Assembly: GCF_003933235.1 (NCBI RefSeq)
Contig: NZ_RWJI01000001.1
Coordinates: 1,122,001-1,186,000 of the forward strand
DNA: 64,000 bases
Direction of reading: 5' to 3'
From: Sphingorhabdus wooponensis
Lineage (GTDB): Bacteria; Pseudomonadota; Alphaproteobacteria; Sphingomonadales; Sphingomonadaceae
This document shows positions 56,009 through 64,000 of the stretch, in pieces. The number at the start of each line of letters is the position of its first letter. Positions within the stretch are counted from its first letter, which is position 1. The notes below the pieces were generated by a model. It made no database searches, had not been told where the DNA came from, and saw only the letters and a program-made list of their open reading frames with translations. Made by a program: the position numbers and the translations under genes.

Positions 56009-58408
56009 TTAATGGGTCACTGAAGCGCCGTTTTCTCCGCCGATTCCCGCTGGCAAAGCTGCCGCCAAATCATCTGCCTCAGTCCACTCAACAGCAACCA
56101 ATGGTGCCACAAGTGCACGTGCTAAAACTTGGTCAACATGGCTGACGGGAATGATTTCCAGACCATTTTTGATGTTGGCCGGTATCTCTGCGAGATCCTT
56201 CTCATTCTCTTGTGGGATAAGGACTGTTTTAATCCCGCCGCGTAAAGCTGCCAACAACTTTTCCTTCAAACCACCAATAGGAAGCACCCGACCACGCAAA
56301 GTTACTTCGCCGGTCATCGCAACATCACGGTGCACCGCAATACCCGTCAAGGTCGACACGATGCAGGTGACCATGCCGATACCGGCAGAGGGGCCATCCT
56401 TTGGTACGGCGCCTTCGGGAAGGTGAATATGCACATCCTTGCGGGCAAACAGACTTGGCTTAATGCCATAGCTCGGCGCACGCGCCTTCACATAGCTCAA
56501 GGCGGCCTGGATGGACTCGCTCATCACTTCGCCAAGCTTACCTGTGGTTTTGATTTGCCCCTTTCCGGGCACCGTAACCGCTTCGATGGTGAGCAATTCG
56601 CCACCGACTTCGGTCCAGGCTAGGCCAGTCACCGCGCCAATCTGGTTTTCTTCCTCGCCCATGTCATGGCGATATTTGCGGACACCCGAAAAATCCGCGA
56701 GATTTTCTGGCGTAATGGCAATGCTTGTGTCTTTGCCTTCCAAGATGCGACGCAGCGCCTTGCGCGCAAGCTTTGCAATTTCGCGTTCCAAAGTCCGGAC
56801 ACCCGCTTCACGCGTGTAATAACGGATGACGTCACGCATGGCGTCGTCGCTGATGGAAAACTCATCATGCTTCAGGCCATGCGCATCGATTTGCTTTTCA
56901 ATCAAATGCCGCTTGGCGATCTCAAGCTTCTCGTCCTCGGTATAGCCTTCAAGACGGATAATCTCCATCCGGTCTAATAGGGCTTGCGGCAAGTTTAAGC
57001 TGTTTGCCGTCGTCACAAACATGACGTCCGACAAATCAAGGTCGATTTCCAAATAATGGTCGTTGAACTTATTGTTCTGCTCCGGATCAAGCACTTCCAG
57101 CAAAGCCGACGCAGGGTCGCCGCGAAAATCCTGTCCGAGCTTGTCGATTTCGTCGAGCAGGAACAACGGGTTCATCGTCCCCGCCTTTTTCAGGTTTGCC
57201 GCAACCTTACCCGGCATCGAACCGATATAGGTCCGACGGTGACCGCGAATTTCCGCTTCGTCACGCACACCGCCCAAGGATTGGCGGATGAATTCACGGC
57301 CCGTGGCCTTGGCAATCGATTTACCAAGCGATGTCTTGCCCACGCCGGGCGGACCGACGAGGCACAATATCGGCCCCTTCAACTTGTTCGTACGCGCTTG
57401 CACCGCCAGATATTCGATGATCCTATCTTTCACCTTTTCTAAAGCGAAATGGTCGGCATCCAGCACATCTTGCGCTTTAGCGATATCTCGCTTCAGCTTT
57501 GACCTTTTGCCCCAAGGTATCCCCAGCAAAGTATCGAGATAGTTGCGGATCACGGTCGCTTCGGCTGACATGGGCGCCATACCGCGCAGCTTTTTCAATT
57601 CCGCATTGGCCTTCGCCTTTGCTTCCTTGGACAGCTTCATCGTATCGATCTTGGATTGAAGCTCAGCAATCTCGTCGCCGCCTTCACCATCATCATTACC
57701 AAGCTCGCGCTGAATCGCCTTCATCTGTTCATTCAGATAATATTCGCGCTGGGTCTTCTCCATCTGCCGTTTTACGCGGCCACGGATTTTCTTCTCCACT
57801 TGCAAAACGCCAAGCTCACCTTCCATGAAGGCAAAAGCCATCTCAAGGCGCCGCAACGGGTTGACTTCCACCAATAAGGACTGCTTATCCGCAACTTTCA
57901 ATTGGATGTTCGCCGCAACAGCGTCGGCTAGCGCAGATGGTGTGTCGATATCGCTTAATTGCACCGCCGTTTCGGCAGGCATTTTCTTATTCAGCTTCGA
58001 ATAATTCTCAAATTGCTCCGTGACCGAGCGCATTAGCGCTATGGCCTCAGGCCCTTCAGCATTGTTTTCGGTAATCAAGCTAATATTAGCTTCGACATAA
58101 TCATTACCGCGCTCAACAAGATCGCGCAATTCTGCCCGTTGCTTACCCTCGACGAGCACGCGGACGGTGCCATCGGGCAGCTTCAACAACTGCATGATTG
58201 TCGCAGTCACGCCGATATTATACAGATCATCCTTGTCCGGATCATCCTCGGCAGGGTCAAGCTGGGCTACCAGAAAAATTTCTTTATTTGCGGCCATCGC
58301 CTTTTCAAGCGCAACCACCGATTTGTCGCGCCCGACAAATAACGGCACAATCATGCCGGGAAAAACAACAATGTCGCGCAACGGCAATAATGGAAGGTTC
58401 AGATCCAT
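56009..58408 (-). CDS. lon: ATP-dependent protease Lon
   Basis: Lon degrades misfolded and regulatory proteins (in alphaproteobacteria including DnaA and SciP/CcrM-type cell-cycle factors). The 799 residues start MDLNLPLLPLRDIVVFPGMIVPLFVGRDKS (N-terminal domain), then a coiled coil, the AAA+ module with GPPGVGKTSLG and FLLDEIDKLG, and the peptidase domain with PKDGPSAGIGM (catalytic Ser, about residue 675) and the catalytic Lys in the GGLKEKLLAALRGG segment. The frame continues to 58447 but the family starts at 58408. A sigma-32-like promoter is a candidate upstream. Confidence 0.97.
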   Translation of the reverse strand: MDLNLPLLPLRDIVVFPGMIVPLFVGRDKSVVALEKAMAANKEIFLVAQLDPAEDDPDKDDLYNIGVTATIMQLLKLPDGTVRVLVEGKQRAELRDLVERGNDYVEANISLITENNAEGPEAIALMRSVTEQFENYSKLNKKMPAETAVQLSDIDTPSALADAVAANIQLKVADKQSLLVEVNPLRRLEMAFAFMEGELGVLQVEKKIRGRVKRQMEKTQREYYLNEQMKAIQRELGNDDGEGGDEIAELQSKIDTMKLSKEAKAKANAELKKLRGMAPMSAEATVIRNYLDTLLGIPWGKRSKLKRDIAKAQDVLDADHFALEKVKDRIIEYLAVQARTNKLKGPILCLVGPPGVGKTSLGKSIAKATGREFIRQSLGGVRDEAEIRGHRRTYIGSMPGKVAANLKKAGTMNPLFLLDEIDKLGQDFRGDPASALLEVLDPEQNNKFNDHYLEIDLDLSDVMFVTTANSLNLPQALLDRMEIIRLEGYTEDEKLEIAKRHLIEKQIDAHGLKHDEFSISDDAMRDVIRYYTREAGVRTLEREIAKLARKALRRILEGKDTSIAITPENLADFSGVRKYRHDMGEEENQIGAVTGLAWTEVGGELLTIEAVTVPGKGQIKTTGKLGEVMSESIQAALSYVKARAPSYGIKPSLFARKDVHIHLPEGAVPKDGPSAGIGMVTCIVSTLTGIAVHRDVAMTGEVTLRGRVLPIGGLKEKLLAALRGGIKTVLIPQENEKDLAEIPANIKNGLEIIPVSHVDQVLARALVAPLVAVEWTEADDLAAALPAGIGGENGASVTH

Positions 58409-58459
58409 AGATACTCCAATTGGCGGACGCCCGAAATGGCGCCCCACCGGTTCCCCCTC

Positions 58460-58487
58460 AATATGAGTGCTTTGTGCACGCTTTCAA
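58460..58487 (-). promoter_or_regulatory. Candidate heat-shock-type promoter of lon
   Basis: On the - strand TTGAAA (58487-58482) and CATATT (58465-58460; within CTCATATTG) are 16 bp apart, about 50-80 bp upstream of lon. lon is a classic sigma-32 gene and the boxes are compatible, but the match is visual only. Confidence 0.35.
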
Positions 58488-58562
58488 TGCATGTGCATCA
58501 CTTGCACGCATTTAACTGGGGAAAAACCAATTTGGTCTACGGCAGCAAAGCCAGTTCTTTTA

Positions 58563-58898
58563 TCAAAATGGCAATTTAAATCCTGGCGGCAAAGGCAGTC
58601 CACTCGACATTTTGCTCATTTCGGCGTTGCTAGCGGCATCCGCCTTTTCGCGGGCATCATTGAAAGCAGCCGTAATAAGGTCTTCCAACATCCCCTTTTC
58701 AGCGGGCACGATAAGGCTGTCATCCAGTGCAACGTTCAAAATGCGACCTTTTGCGGTAGCACGGACTTTAACGAGACCGCCTCCGGACACACCCTCCACC
58801 TGAATAACGTCCAGAGTCGCCTGCGCTTGTTCCATCTGCTGCTGGATGTTCTGGGCAGCTTCCTGCGCCGCCTTGATCATCTCTTCCATGCTTTTCAT
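58563..58898 (-). CDS. ybaB: Nucleoid-associated protein YbaB/EbfC
   Basis: A 111-residue dimeric DNA-binding protein. It begins MKSMEEMIKAAQEAAQNIQQQMEQAQATLDVIQVEGVSGGGLVKV, the standard EbfC pattern with a coiled helix and then ATAKGRILNVALDDSLI. It overlaps the dnaX stop by 4 bp; in many bacteria dnaX-ybaB-recR form an operon. recR is not next to it here (lon follows). Confidence 0.93.
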   Translation of the reverse strand: MKSMEEMIKAAQEAAQNIQQQMEQAQATLDVIQVEGVSGGGLVKVRATAKGRILNVALDDSLIVPAEKGMLEDLITAAFNDAREKADAASNAEMSKMSSGLPLPPGFKLPF

Positions 58899-60652
58899 GC
58901 GCTCTTACTCCATTTCATGTCATTCTCGTCGCTGTCGAGCAGCTCCGCCTCTGGAAAGGCTGCGAAAGCCGCTTTGACCAAAGGTGACTCCAATATAATG
59001 CGTTTATCTGCTTCTGCGGCGGCTTGCTCTTGCTCGAGCAAGCTTGGCTGCGCCTCACCGGCGCGTTCCTCAACGTCCCAGCGCGTGCCCGTAACCTTGG
59101 CCAACGCATCGCGCAGCTCTGCGACGAAGCTCGGCGCAACAGGCCCGGCCAATTGATATGCCAGATAAGGTGGCACGTAGTCCACAATACGCATCACATC
59201 GCGCAATGTCATTTCAAGGCTAACAAAACCATCCCGCGATAGTCGTTCCAACAATGCATGGAAATTTGCAGGCATCAATGACTGCACATTGGCCGTTGGT
59301 GAATCTTCCTGCGCGGTGGGTGCCGACGCGGCCGGTGGAGCCGTGAACGCGCCGTCGCCAATCATCTTGGCCAGTTCGCCTGGATCAGGCAAAGTTGCGG
59401 CATGAACCACCCGCAGAAGGGCCATGTCCGCTGCATCAAGCGGTACTGAAGCGCGAGCGACCTCTTCTTGCCCCTTCAACAACAACTGCCACAAGCGGTG
59501 CAAAACAGGGAAGGATAAGCGGTCGGCATGATCTTCAACCACAGCCGCAGCCTCGGCGTCCAAGGCACCGTCACGCGGTGCGCCAACTTTGGCGAGCGTA
59601 AGCCGATGGACCTCAGACAAAAGCCCAGCAAACATCGCCAGCGGTTCAACGCCCAAATTATACTGGTTCTTCGCCTCCGCCAGCATCGCCTGCGCGTCAC
59701 CAATAAGGATTAGCCCAAATAAGCGGCGAATTGCGCCACGGTCGGAAAGCCCCAGCATGTCGCGGACTTGCGCGGCGGTAACCTTTCCATCACCCTCCAT
59801 ATCGGCATGGGCAATGGCTTGATCGAGGATTGAGAGCCCATCCCGAACAGAGCCCTCCGCCGCTTGTGCGATCAGAGTCAGCGCTTCCACCTCGGCGGCC
59901 ACAGCTTCCTTGGCAGATATGTCTGCAAAATGCGCCGAGAGTTTCTCAGTCGAAATCCGCTTCAAATCAAAACGCTGGCACCGCGACAATACAGTGATGG
60001 GAACCTTGTTCACTTCCGTCGTGGCAAACAGGAACTTCACATGGCCCGGCGGTTCTTCAAGCGTTTTCAGCAACGCATTGAATGCGTTTTTCGACAGCAT
60101 GTGCACTTCGTCGATAATGTAAATTTTGTAGCGTGCGGATACCGCGGAATAACGCACCGCCTCAATAATTTCACGCACATCGTCCACACCGGTGTGGCTT
60201 GCGGCATCCATTTCGATAACGTCGATATGACGCCCTTCGGCAATAGCCACGCAAGGTTCACAGGCACCGCAGGGATCAATAGTTGGTCCGCCCTGCCCGT
60301 CGGTTCCAATACAGTTCAGCGCCTTGGCTATCAGACGCGCAGTAGAGGTTTTTCCCACCCCGCGTACGCCGGTCATCAAAAATGCATGCGCCAAACGATC
60401 CCGCTTAATGGCGTTGCCAAGCGTCTGCACCATCGCATCCTGCCCGATGAGCTCCGCAAAAGTCTGTGGCCGATATTTGCGTGCCAAAACGCGGTAAGCT
60501 GCGCCGCCGGTCGGGACGGGCGCAGTCGGCGCTGTCGGCTTTGTAGTCGATGGTGTCTGGGCAACAGGCGGCAAATCAAGCCCCAGCCCCAATGCATCAT
60601 CAGGCATATCCGGGTCGCGTTGCGCGAAATCTGGGCTATCGGAGTCGGGCAT
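58895..60652 (-). CDS. dnaX: DNA polymerase III subunits gamma and tau
   Basis: DnaX is the clamp-loader ATPase of the replisome. The 585 residues from ATG 60652 have an acidic/proline-rich leader, then YRVLARKYRPQTFAELIGQ, the P-loop FLMTGVRGVGKTSTARLIAKALNC (about 91-114), the four-cysteine zinc module (CIGTDGQGGPTIDPCGACEPC), KIYIIDEVHMLSKNAFNALLKTLEEPP and FLFATTEVNKVPITVLSRCQRF. The open frame extends to 60871, but that part is the SRP RNA gene. ATG 60661, 60658 and 60652 are all possible starts without a clear ribosome site. Confidence 0.92.
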   Translation of the reverse strand: MPDSDSPDFAQRDPDMPDDALGLGLDLPPVAQTPSTTKPTAPTAPVPTGGAAYRVLARKYRPQTFAELIGQDAMVQTLGNAIKRDRLAHAFLMTGVRGVGKTSTARLIAKALNCIGTDGQGGPTIDPCGACEPCVAIAEGRHIDVIEMDAASHTGVDDVREIIEAVRYSAVSARYKIYIIDEVHMLSKNAFNALLKTLEEPPGHVKFLFATTEVNKVPITVLSRCQRFDLKRISTEKLSAHFADISAKEAVAAEVEALTLIAQAAEGSVRDGLSILDQAIAHADMEGDGKVTAAQVRDMLGLSDRGAIRRLFGLILIGDAQAMLAEAKNQYNLGVEPLAMFAGLLSEVHRLTLAKVGAPRDGALDAEAAAVVEDHADRLSFPVLHRLWQLLLKGQEEVARASVPLDAADMALLRVVHAATLPDPGELAKMIGDGAFTAPPAASAPTAQEDSPTANVQSLMPANFHALLERLSRDGFVSLEMTLRDVMRIVDYVPPYLAYQLAGPVAPSFVAELRDALAKVTGTRWDVEERAGEAQPSLLEQEQAAAEADKRIILESPLVKAAFAAFPEAELLDSDENDMKWSKSA

Positions 60653-60717
60653 TATCATCATAATAGAAGTATCACCGACCTTTGTCGAAGTCTTCTCCAC
60701 CAAAACACGGGGAAAAG

Positions 60718-60806
60718 TAGGAGCCGAATGACCCGCAGCGAATTCGTTGTGGCTGCTTCCGTCAGGATCTGACCAGGTTGGCGAGTGCCACGTCCATCCG
60801 ACTCCC
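60718..60806 (-). ncRNA. ffs: SRP RNA (4.5S-type)
   Basis: The - strand carries the SRP domain IV pattern CCTGGTCAGATCC-TGAC-GGAAGCAGCC with both conserved internal-loop segments (TCAG and AGCAG). The ends pair over about 13 positions: GGAGTCGGATGGAC (5', from 60805) with GTCATTCGGCTCC (3', to 60720) allowing G-T pairs and one bulge. The apex tetraloop reads UGAC, where E. coli has GGAA. TACTTTT follows the 3' arm. It lies 50-60 bp before dnaX, a common ffs-dnaX linkage. The RNA binds Ffh and targets membrane proteins to SecYEG. Confidence 0.88.
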
Positions 60807-60812
60807 ACGCCG

Positions 60813-60841
60813 CATATGGCCGCGACCTCGTCTAATTGCAA
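60813..60841 (-). promoter_or_regulatory. Promoter of the SRP RNA gene
   Basis: TTGCAA (60836-60841) and CATATG (60813-60818) are separated by exactly 17 bp, and the expected start falls at the first G of the GGGAG arm of the SRP RNA (about 60806). The fit to the mature 5' end supports the call. Confidence 0.55.
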
Positions 60842-60874
60842 GACCGCTTTGGGATTTGGCAAATGTCTCAATTA

Positions 60875-60889
60875 GGCGCTTTAAGCGCC
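60875..60889 (-). terminator. Weak terminator-like palindrome after the glutamine-synthetase homologue
   Basis: GGCGCTT-T-AAGCGCC is a perfect palindrome 9 bp after the gene's stop. It is followed on the - strand only by TAATTGAG, so termination is uncertain. Confidence 0.35.
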
Positions 60890-60897
60890 ATGCCGGC

Positions 60898-62301
60898 TTA
60901 TGCGTTACGCAAATACCAATCATAATCAATGCTGGGCACTTGTCCGAAATAACGGTCTTGTTCGACACGCTTCACAATCGTGAACATGTCGACAAAGCGG
61001 TCGCCAAGATAGCCCCGCAACAATTTGGAACCATGAAAACGATCAACAGCGGCAAACCAATTGCTGGGTGGTTTGTCATCGCCTGATCCGTCACGGTCAT
61101 AGCCATTGCCCACAACCGCTGGGCCGGGGTCAATCTGGTTCGTGATGCCGTGATGAATTCCCGACAACACGCCAGCGACCGCAAGATAGGGGTTGGCATC
61201 CGCACCGCAGGCGCGATGCTCGACATGGCGGCTTGAAGGTGGGCCGGCCGGAATACGGAAGGACACAGTGCGGTTATTGACACCCCAAGTCGGTGCAACC
61301 GGCGCATAGCTGTTTGCTTTGAACCGGCGATAGCTATTCGCATGTGGGGCGAACAGCGCGAAGCAGTCCCCAATGCTCGCAATCATACCGCCAATGGCAT
61401 GGCGCAGCATTGGCGTGCCTTCAGGATCATCGGCAGCGAAGAGATTATTCCCGTCTTTGTCGTTCATCGACACGTGAATATGCATGCCCGAGCCAGCTTG
61501 TTCGGCAAATGGCTTTGCCATGAACGTCGCCTCAAGTCCGTGCGCCTGCGCCACAGCTTTCACGACACGCTTATACATAATCGCATCATCACAGGCGCGC
61601 AGCACGTCGGGCTTATACCGCAAGGTCAACTCGCATTGTCCCGGCGCAAATTCAGATATGGCCGATTCCAACGGAAGCCCCTGAATGTCGCAGGTTTCGT
61701 ACAATTCGTCGAAGAAAGGACGGAAATCGTCGAGCTCGCGCAGGCCATAAACTTCCACCATCTGCGGGGTTTCACCGCTATAGTCTGGCCGCGCTGGCCG
61801 GATGGATCCATCGCGTGCGCGCTTTGGATCCAACAAATAGAATTCCAGTTCCACCGCCAAAGCAGGCGTCAGACCCATTTCGGCAAAGCGGTCTACAACA
61901 AGGCCAAGTACATGGCGCGGGTCAAGGTCGTGCGGCTGGCCATCCAGTTCATAGAAATCAACCATGAATTGCGCGGCATTATCGCCAGCCCAAGGTGTGC
62001 GAACCAATGTGCCCGGAATTGGCTTCATCGAACGGTCCGCATCGCCATCTTCCCATACAAGACCTGTTTCGACCGTGTCCTGCCCAGTGATATCGACAAC
62101 CGCGATGGAGCCGGGAAAAAAGCGACCGATTTCGTAAACGGATAATACCTCATGCTGGCGCAGTCGCTTACCGCGCGGCACGCCGCCAAAGTCGGTGTAG
62201 ATCATCTCGATCGAGTCAATGTCGGGATGCGCGGCAAAAAACGCCTCTGCCTCACTACGCGGTGCTATGGTCGCTGATGATATGGCTCGTTTAATTGTCA
62301 T
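60898..62301 (-). CDS. Glutamine synthetase family protein (gamma-glutamylpolyamine synthetase-like, PuuA)
   Basis: A 467-residue GS-fold ligase that would couple glutamate to an amine with ATP. It has the beta-grasp start IDSIEMIYTDFGGVPRGKRL, GLTPALAVELEFYLLDP (metal-binding Glu), GSGMHIHVSMNDKDGNNLF (metal His), NSYRRFKANSYAPVAPTWGVNNRTVSFRIP (ATP/substrate) and ERRACGADANPYLAVAGVL-like C-terminus (visible as VEHRACGADANPYLAV). The class III aminotransferase and FAD oxidoreductase next to it make the putrescine (Puu) pathway the best fit. A housekeeping glutamine synthetase is unlikely because no glnB or adenylylation context is present. Confidence 0.88.
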   Translation of the reverse strand: MTIKRAISSATIAPRSEAEAFFAAHPDIDSIEMIYTDFGGVPRGKRLRQHEVLSVYEIGRFFPGSIAVVDITGQDTVETGLVWEDGDADRSMKPIPGTLVRTPWAGDNAAQFMVDFYELDGQPHDLDPRHVLGLVVDRFAEMGLTPALAVELEFYLLDPKRARDGSIRPARPDYSGETPQMVEVYGLRELDDFRPFFDELYETCDIQGLPLESAISEFAPGQCELTLRYKPDVLRACDDAIMYKRVVKAVAQAHGLEATFMAKPFAEQAGSGMHIHVSMNDKDGNNLFAADDPEGTPMLRHAIGGMIASIGDCFALFAPHANSYRRFKANSYAPVAPTWGVNNRTVSFRIPAGPPSSRHVEHRACGADANPYLAVAGVLSGIHHGITNQIDPGPAVVGNGYDRDGSGDDKPPSNWFAAVDRFHGSKLLRGYLGDRFVDMFTIVKRVEQDRYFGQVPSIDYDWYLRNA

Positions 62302-62305
62302 GATG

Positions 62306-63673
62306 TCACTTCCGTCCGCCCGAATTCTTACATGCTAATAGCTCAGCCAGCGCATTGTTCAACTCCGCAGCAAGGCGGTCAACCTGTGCGGTTTGCGTCA
62401 GGGGGCTGACCAGCATCATATTATGAAATGGCGCAAGCAAGATTCCGCGATTGGCAAGATAGAGGTGGATGGTGCTTTCCAGCGCATGGTCCATCGCCGC
62501 CCGCGCTTCAGTGCCATTGCGCGGCGGGTTGGCAGAACAGACCAATTCAACGCGCGCACCGATATGGCTGACATGCCAATTGACCCCATGCGCCGCAATC
62601 ACAGCCTTTAGTTGTGACACCAGCCGGTCAGTGATCGACTGCATATGATTATATGCGTCGCGCGTAATCACCTGCCCCAGCATCGCGTGCATCGCGGTAA
62701 TCGCTAACGCATTGGCCGATAAGGTCGTGCCTATGCCGCTATGCCCCGCTGGACGCGATGCATTTAGCGCCGCCATCCGCTCCGCAATATCTGCCGTGAA
62801 GCCGTAAACCGCGCACGGCACGCCGCCGCCGATGGATTTACCCACGACTAATATGTCCGGCTTTGGCCCATGCGTGTTGCTATGTCCGCCATAGCCGGAA
62901 GAAATCGTGTGCGTCTCGTCCAAGACCAAAATCGTTCCGCTTTCATCGCATAGTTGTCGCAATTTTGTCAGGAAACCTGGTGCATCGCGCACCATACCAA
63001 TATTGGTCATCATCGGTTCGGCCAATACGCACGCGACATCGCCGCCGTGCAAAGCCGCGGCAAGCGCGTCCACATCGTTAAACTCGATAACCACGGTCGT
63101 TGGCAGCAAGTCCTGCACTTGCCCGATCAGGCTTGGCCGATTGACGGCGCGCCCCTCACGCAGATCGACAAAGACATCATCGACCGCACCATGATAGCAG
63201 CCGTTGAAGATCAGAATCTTGTCGCGTCCCGTCATGCCGCGGCACCAGCGAATAACGGCGCGGTTTGCTTCGCTGGCCGTTGTCGTCACTTGCCATTGTG
63301 GTAGGCCAAACATCTCAGCGAGCATTGCCCCAAGCTCTGCACCCTTTGCGGTGGGTAGCATATAGCTTAAGCCCTGCCCCGCTTGTGCGGCAATGGCCTT
63401 AGCCAATGGTTCCGGCGAATGACCAAACATGCTCGCCGTATCGCCTAGACAGAAGTCATCAAAAACCTGCCCATCAATACTGGTGAGCGTCGCGCCAGAA
63501 GCTTGCTGCGCAACAATCGGGAATGGACTGGACCAATCCAACATCCAATGGAAAGGTACGCCCTGGAACCAGCCCTGCGCCGTTTCGGCATGCGCCTTCG
63601 ATTTTGGGTTCGCGGCGATGAATCGCGCAATTTCACGGTCGCGAATTGCGCTTATGGCTTGGCGATCAATCAT
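62306..63673 (-). CDS. Class III aminotransferase (PLP), aspartate-aminotransferase superfamily
   Basis: A 455-residue omega-amino-acid-type transaminase. The substrate entry segment is FDDFCLGDTASMFGHSPEPL, with TTTASEANRAVIRWCRGMTGRDKILIFNGCYHG (PLP phosphate and Tyr-His stacking), the PLP Asp in TILVLDETHTI and the PLP lysine in VVGKSIGGGVPCAVYGF. In Puu-type operons such an enzyme handles 4-aminobutanal/GABA or the gamma-glutamyl product; it might also resemble a glutamate-1-semialdehyde aminomutase. The start 63673 overlaps the upstream oxidoreductase stop as ATGA; the frame open to 63733 is rejected. It is 4 bp from the ligase gene. Confidence 0.87.
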   Translation of the reverse strand: MIDRQAISAIRDREIARFIAANPKSKAHAETAQGWFQGVPFHWMLDWSSPFPIVAQQASGATLTSIDGQVFDDFCLGDTASMFGHSPEPLAKAIAAQAGQGLSYMLPTAKGAELGAMLAEMFGLPQWQVTTTASEANRAVIRWCRGMTGRDKILIFNGCYHGAVDDVFVDLREGRAVNRPSLIGQVQDLLPTTVVIEFNDVDALAAALHGGDVACVLAEPMMTNIGMVRDAPGFLTKLRQLCDESGTILVLDETHTISSGYGGHSNTHGPKPDILVVGKSIGGGVPCAVYGFTADIAERMAALNASRPAGHSGIGTTLSANALAITAMHAMLGQVITRDAYNHMQSITDRLVSQLKAVIAAHGVNWHVSHIGARVELVCSANPPRNGTEARAAMDHALESTIHLYLANRGILLAPFHNMMLVSPLTQTAQVDRLAAELNNALAELLACKNSGGRK

Positions 63674-64000
63674 AACCGGTCCCGCATCGCGTAATAGAGC
63701 AATCCAATCGTCGCCAATGGCCGCGCGAGCCATTTTCCGCCGGGAAAGCGGCTATGTGGAAAATCAGCAAAGACGTCAAAACGCGACATGGTGCCCATCA
63801 CCGCCTCCGCCATCAATTCACCTGCCAGCGTTGTCACCAGTGCGCCATGGCCGGAAAAACCATGGGCATAAAAGATGCTTCCAGTGCGCCCCATATGCGG
63901 CAACCGGTTCATAGTAACGCCAACGGCACCGCCCCACGCATGATCGATGGGCACATCCGCAAGTGACGGAAACACCTGCACCATATGTTTACGGACAAAT
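63670..64000 (-). CDS. FAD-dependent oxidoreductase, C-terminal part (partial, runs off the edge)
   Basis: The visible 110 residues (from the right edge) end in a DAO-type FAD oxidoreductase tail: WGGAVGVTMNRLPHMGRTGSIFYAHGFSGHGALVTTLAGELMAEAVMG, in which GFSGHG is the FAD/substrate segment of gamma-glutamylputrescine oxidase (PuuB)-like enzymes, and then PHSRFPGGKWLARPL. The start is outside the window. Translation is coupled to the aminotransferase by ATGA. Together the three genes fit a polyamine gamma-glutamylation pathway. Confidence 0.82.
   Translation of the reverse strand, partial: FVRKHMVQVFPSLADVPIDHAWGGAVGVTMNRLPHMGRTGSIFYAHGFSGHGALVTTLAGELMAEAVMGTMSRFDVFADFPHSRFPGGKWLARPLATIGLLYYAMRDRL

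Noticed and set aside
59864-60772. 302-residue frame on the + strand
   Set aside because: Antisense to dnaX and the SRP RNA gene; composition is histidine/arginine-rich nonsense as expected for a shadow frame.
60652-60871. 73-residue N-terminal extension of DnaX
   Set aside because: The stretch coincides with the SRP RNA gene and its promoter; the residues do not look like protein coding and DnaX homologues begin shortly before the RVLARKYRP segment.

Overview
The window is a chromosomal stretch of an alphaproteobacterium, most probably a member of the Sphingomonadales (Sphingorhabdus/Sphingopyxis-like). This rests on protein character, on gene order (pyrF-trpF-trpB-trpA-accD-folC; rpsB-tsf-pyrH-frr-uppS-cdsA-dxr-rseP-bamA-ompH-fabZ; lon next to hup; ffs-dnaX-ybaB), on alphaproteobacterial LexA-type boxes (GTTC/GAAC-N7-GTTC/GAAC), and on the absence of lpxD/lpxA/lpxB beside fabZ, as expected for a lineage that uses glycosphingolipids in place of LPS. 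The species cannot be fixed from the sequence alone. Almost the whole window is core, densely packed housekeeping DNA; I see no prophage, IS element, CRISPR array or obvious island.

Layout. 1-5.4 kb: parC and a TonB-dependent receptor. 5.4-15.9 kb: purB, a LapA-like membrane protein, pyrF, trpF-trpB-trpA, accD, folC, an AmpG-like permease (opposite strand), an RluB-type pseudouridine synthase and rsmD. 16-20.7 kb: uvrD, an MFS exporter and cysK. 20.8-26.3 kb: a MerR regulator with an acyl-CoA dehydrogenase, two divergent L,D-transpeptidase-fold proteins, a SodC lipoprotein and serB. 26.3-31.4 kb: miaA, ilvB-ilvN-ilvC and a YceI protein. 31.5-36.5 kb: nitronate monooxygenase, leuA with a leucine-rich leader peptide, and kup. 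36.6-41.4 kb: the cytochrome c maturation operon ccmC-D-E-F-G-H-I, including a 43-residue CcmD. 41.4-43 kb: leucine dehydrogenase, tRNA-His and rpmE. 43.2-54.3 kb: the translation / isoprenoid / envelope-biogenesis cluster. 54.5-60.9 kb: an interrupted secreted-protein gene, a 79-residue membrane protein behind a LexA-like box, hup, lon, ybaB, dnaX and the SRP RNA gene. 60.9-64 kb: a polyamine-type operon (glutamine-synthetase homologue, class III aminotransferase, FAD oxidoreductase) running off the right edge.

The most interesting signals are small or non-coding: (i) a LexA-like box ahead of an uncharacterised 79-residue single-pass membrane protein, the architecture of an SOS-induced division inhibitor, and a second box just before uvrD; (ii) a leuA leader peptide (seven Leu in 17 residues) whose stop codon lies in a perfect 11-bp inverted repeat, that is, an attenuator; (iii) an in-frame amber codon in the middle of the signal peptide of a secreted protein; (iv) the SRP RNA gene with its own promoter, hidden inside what looks like an N-terminal extension of dnaX; and (v) three families of short interspersed palindromes plus several gene-specific operator-like palindromes.
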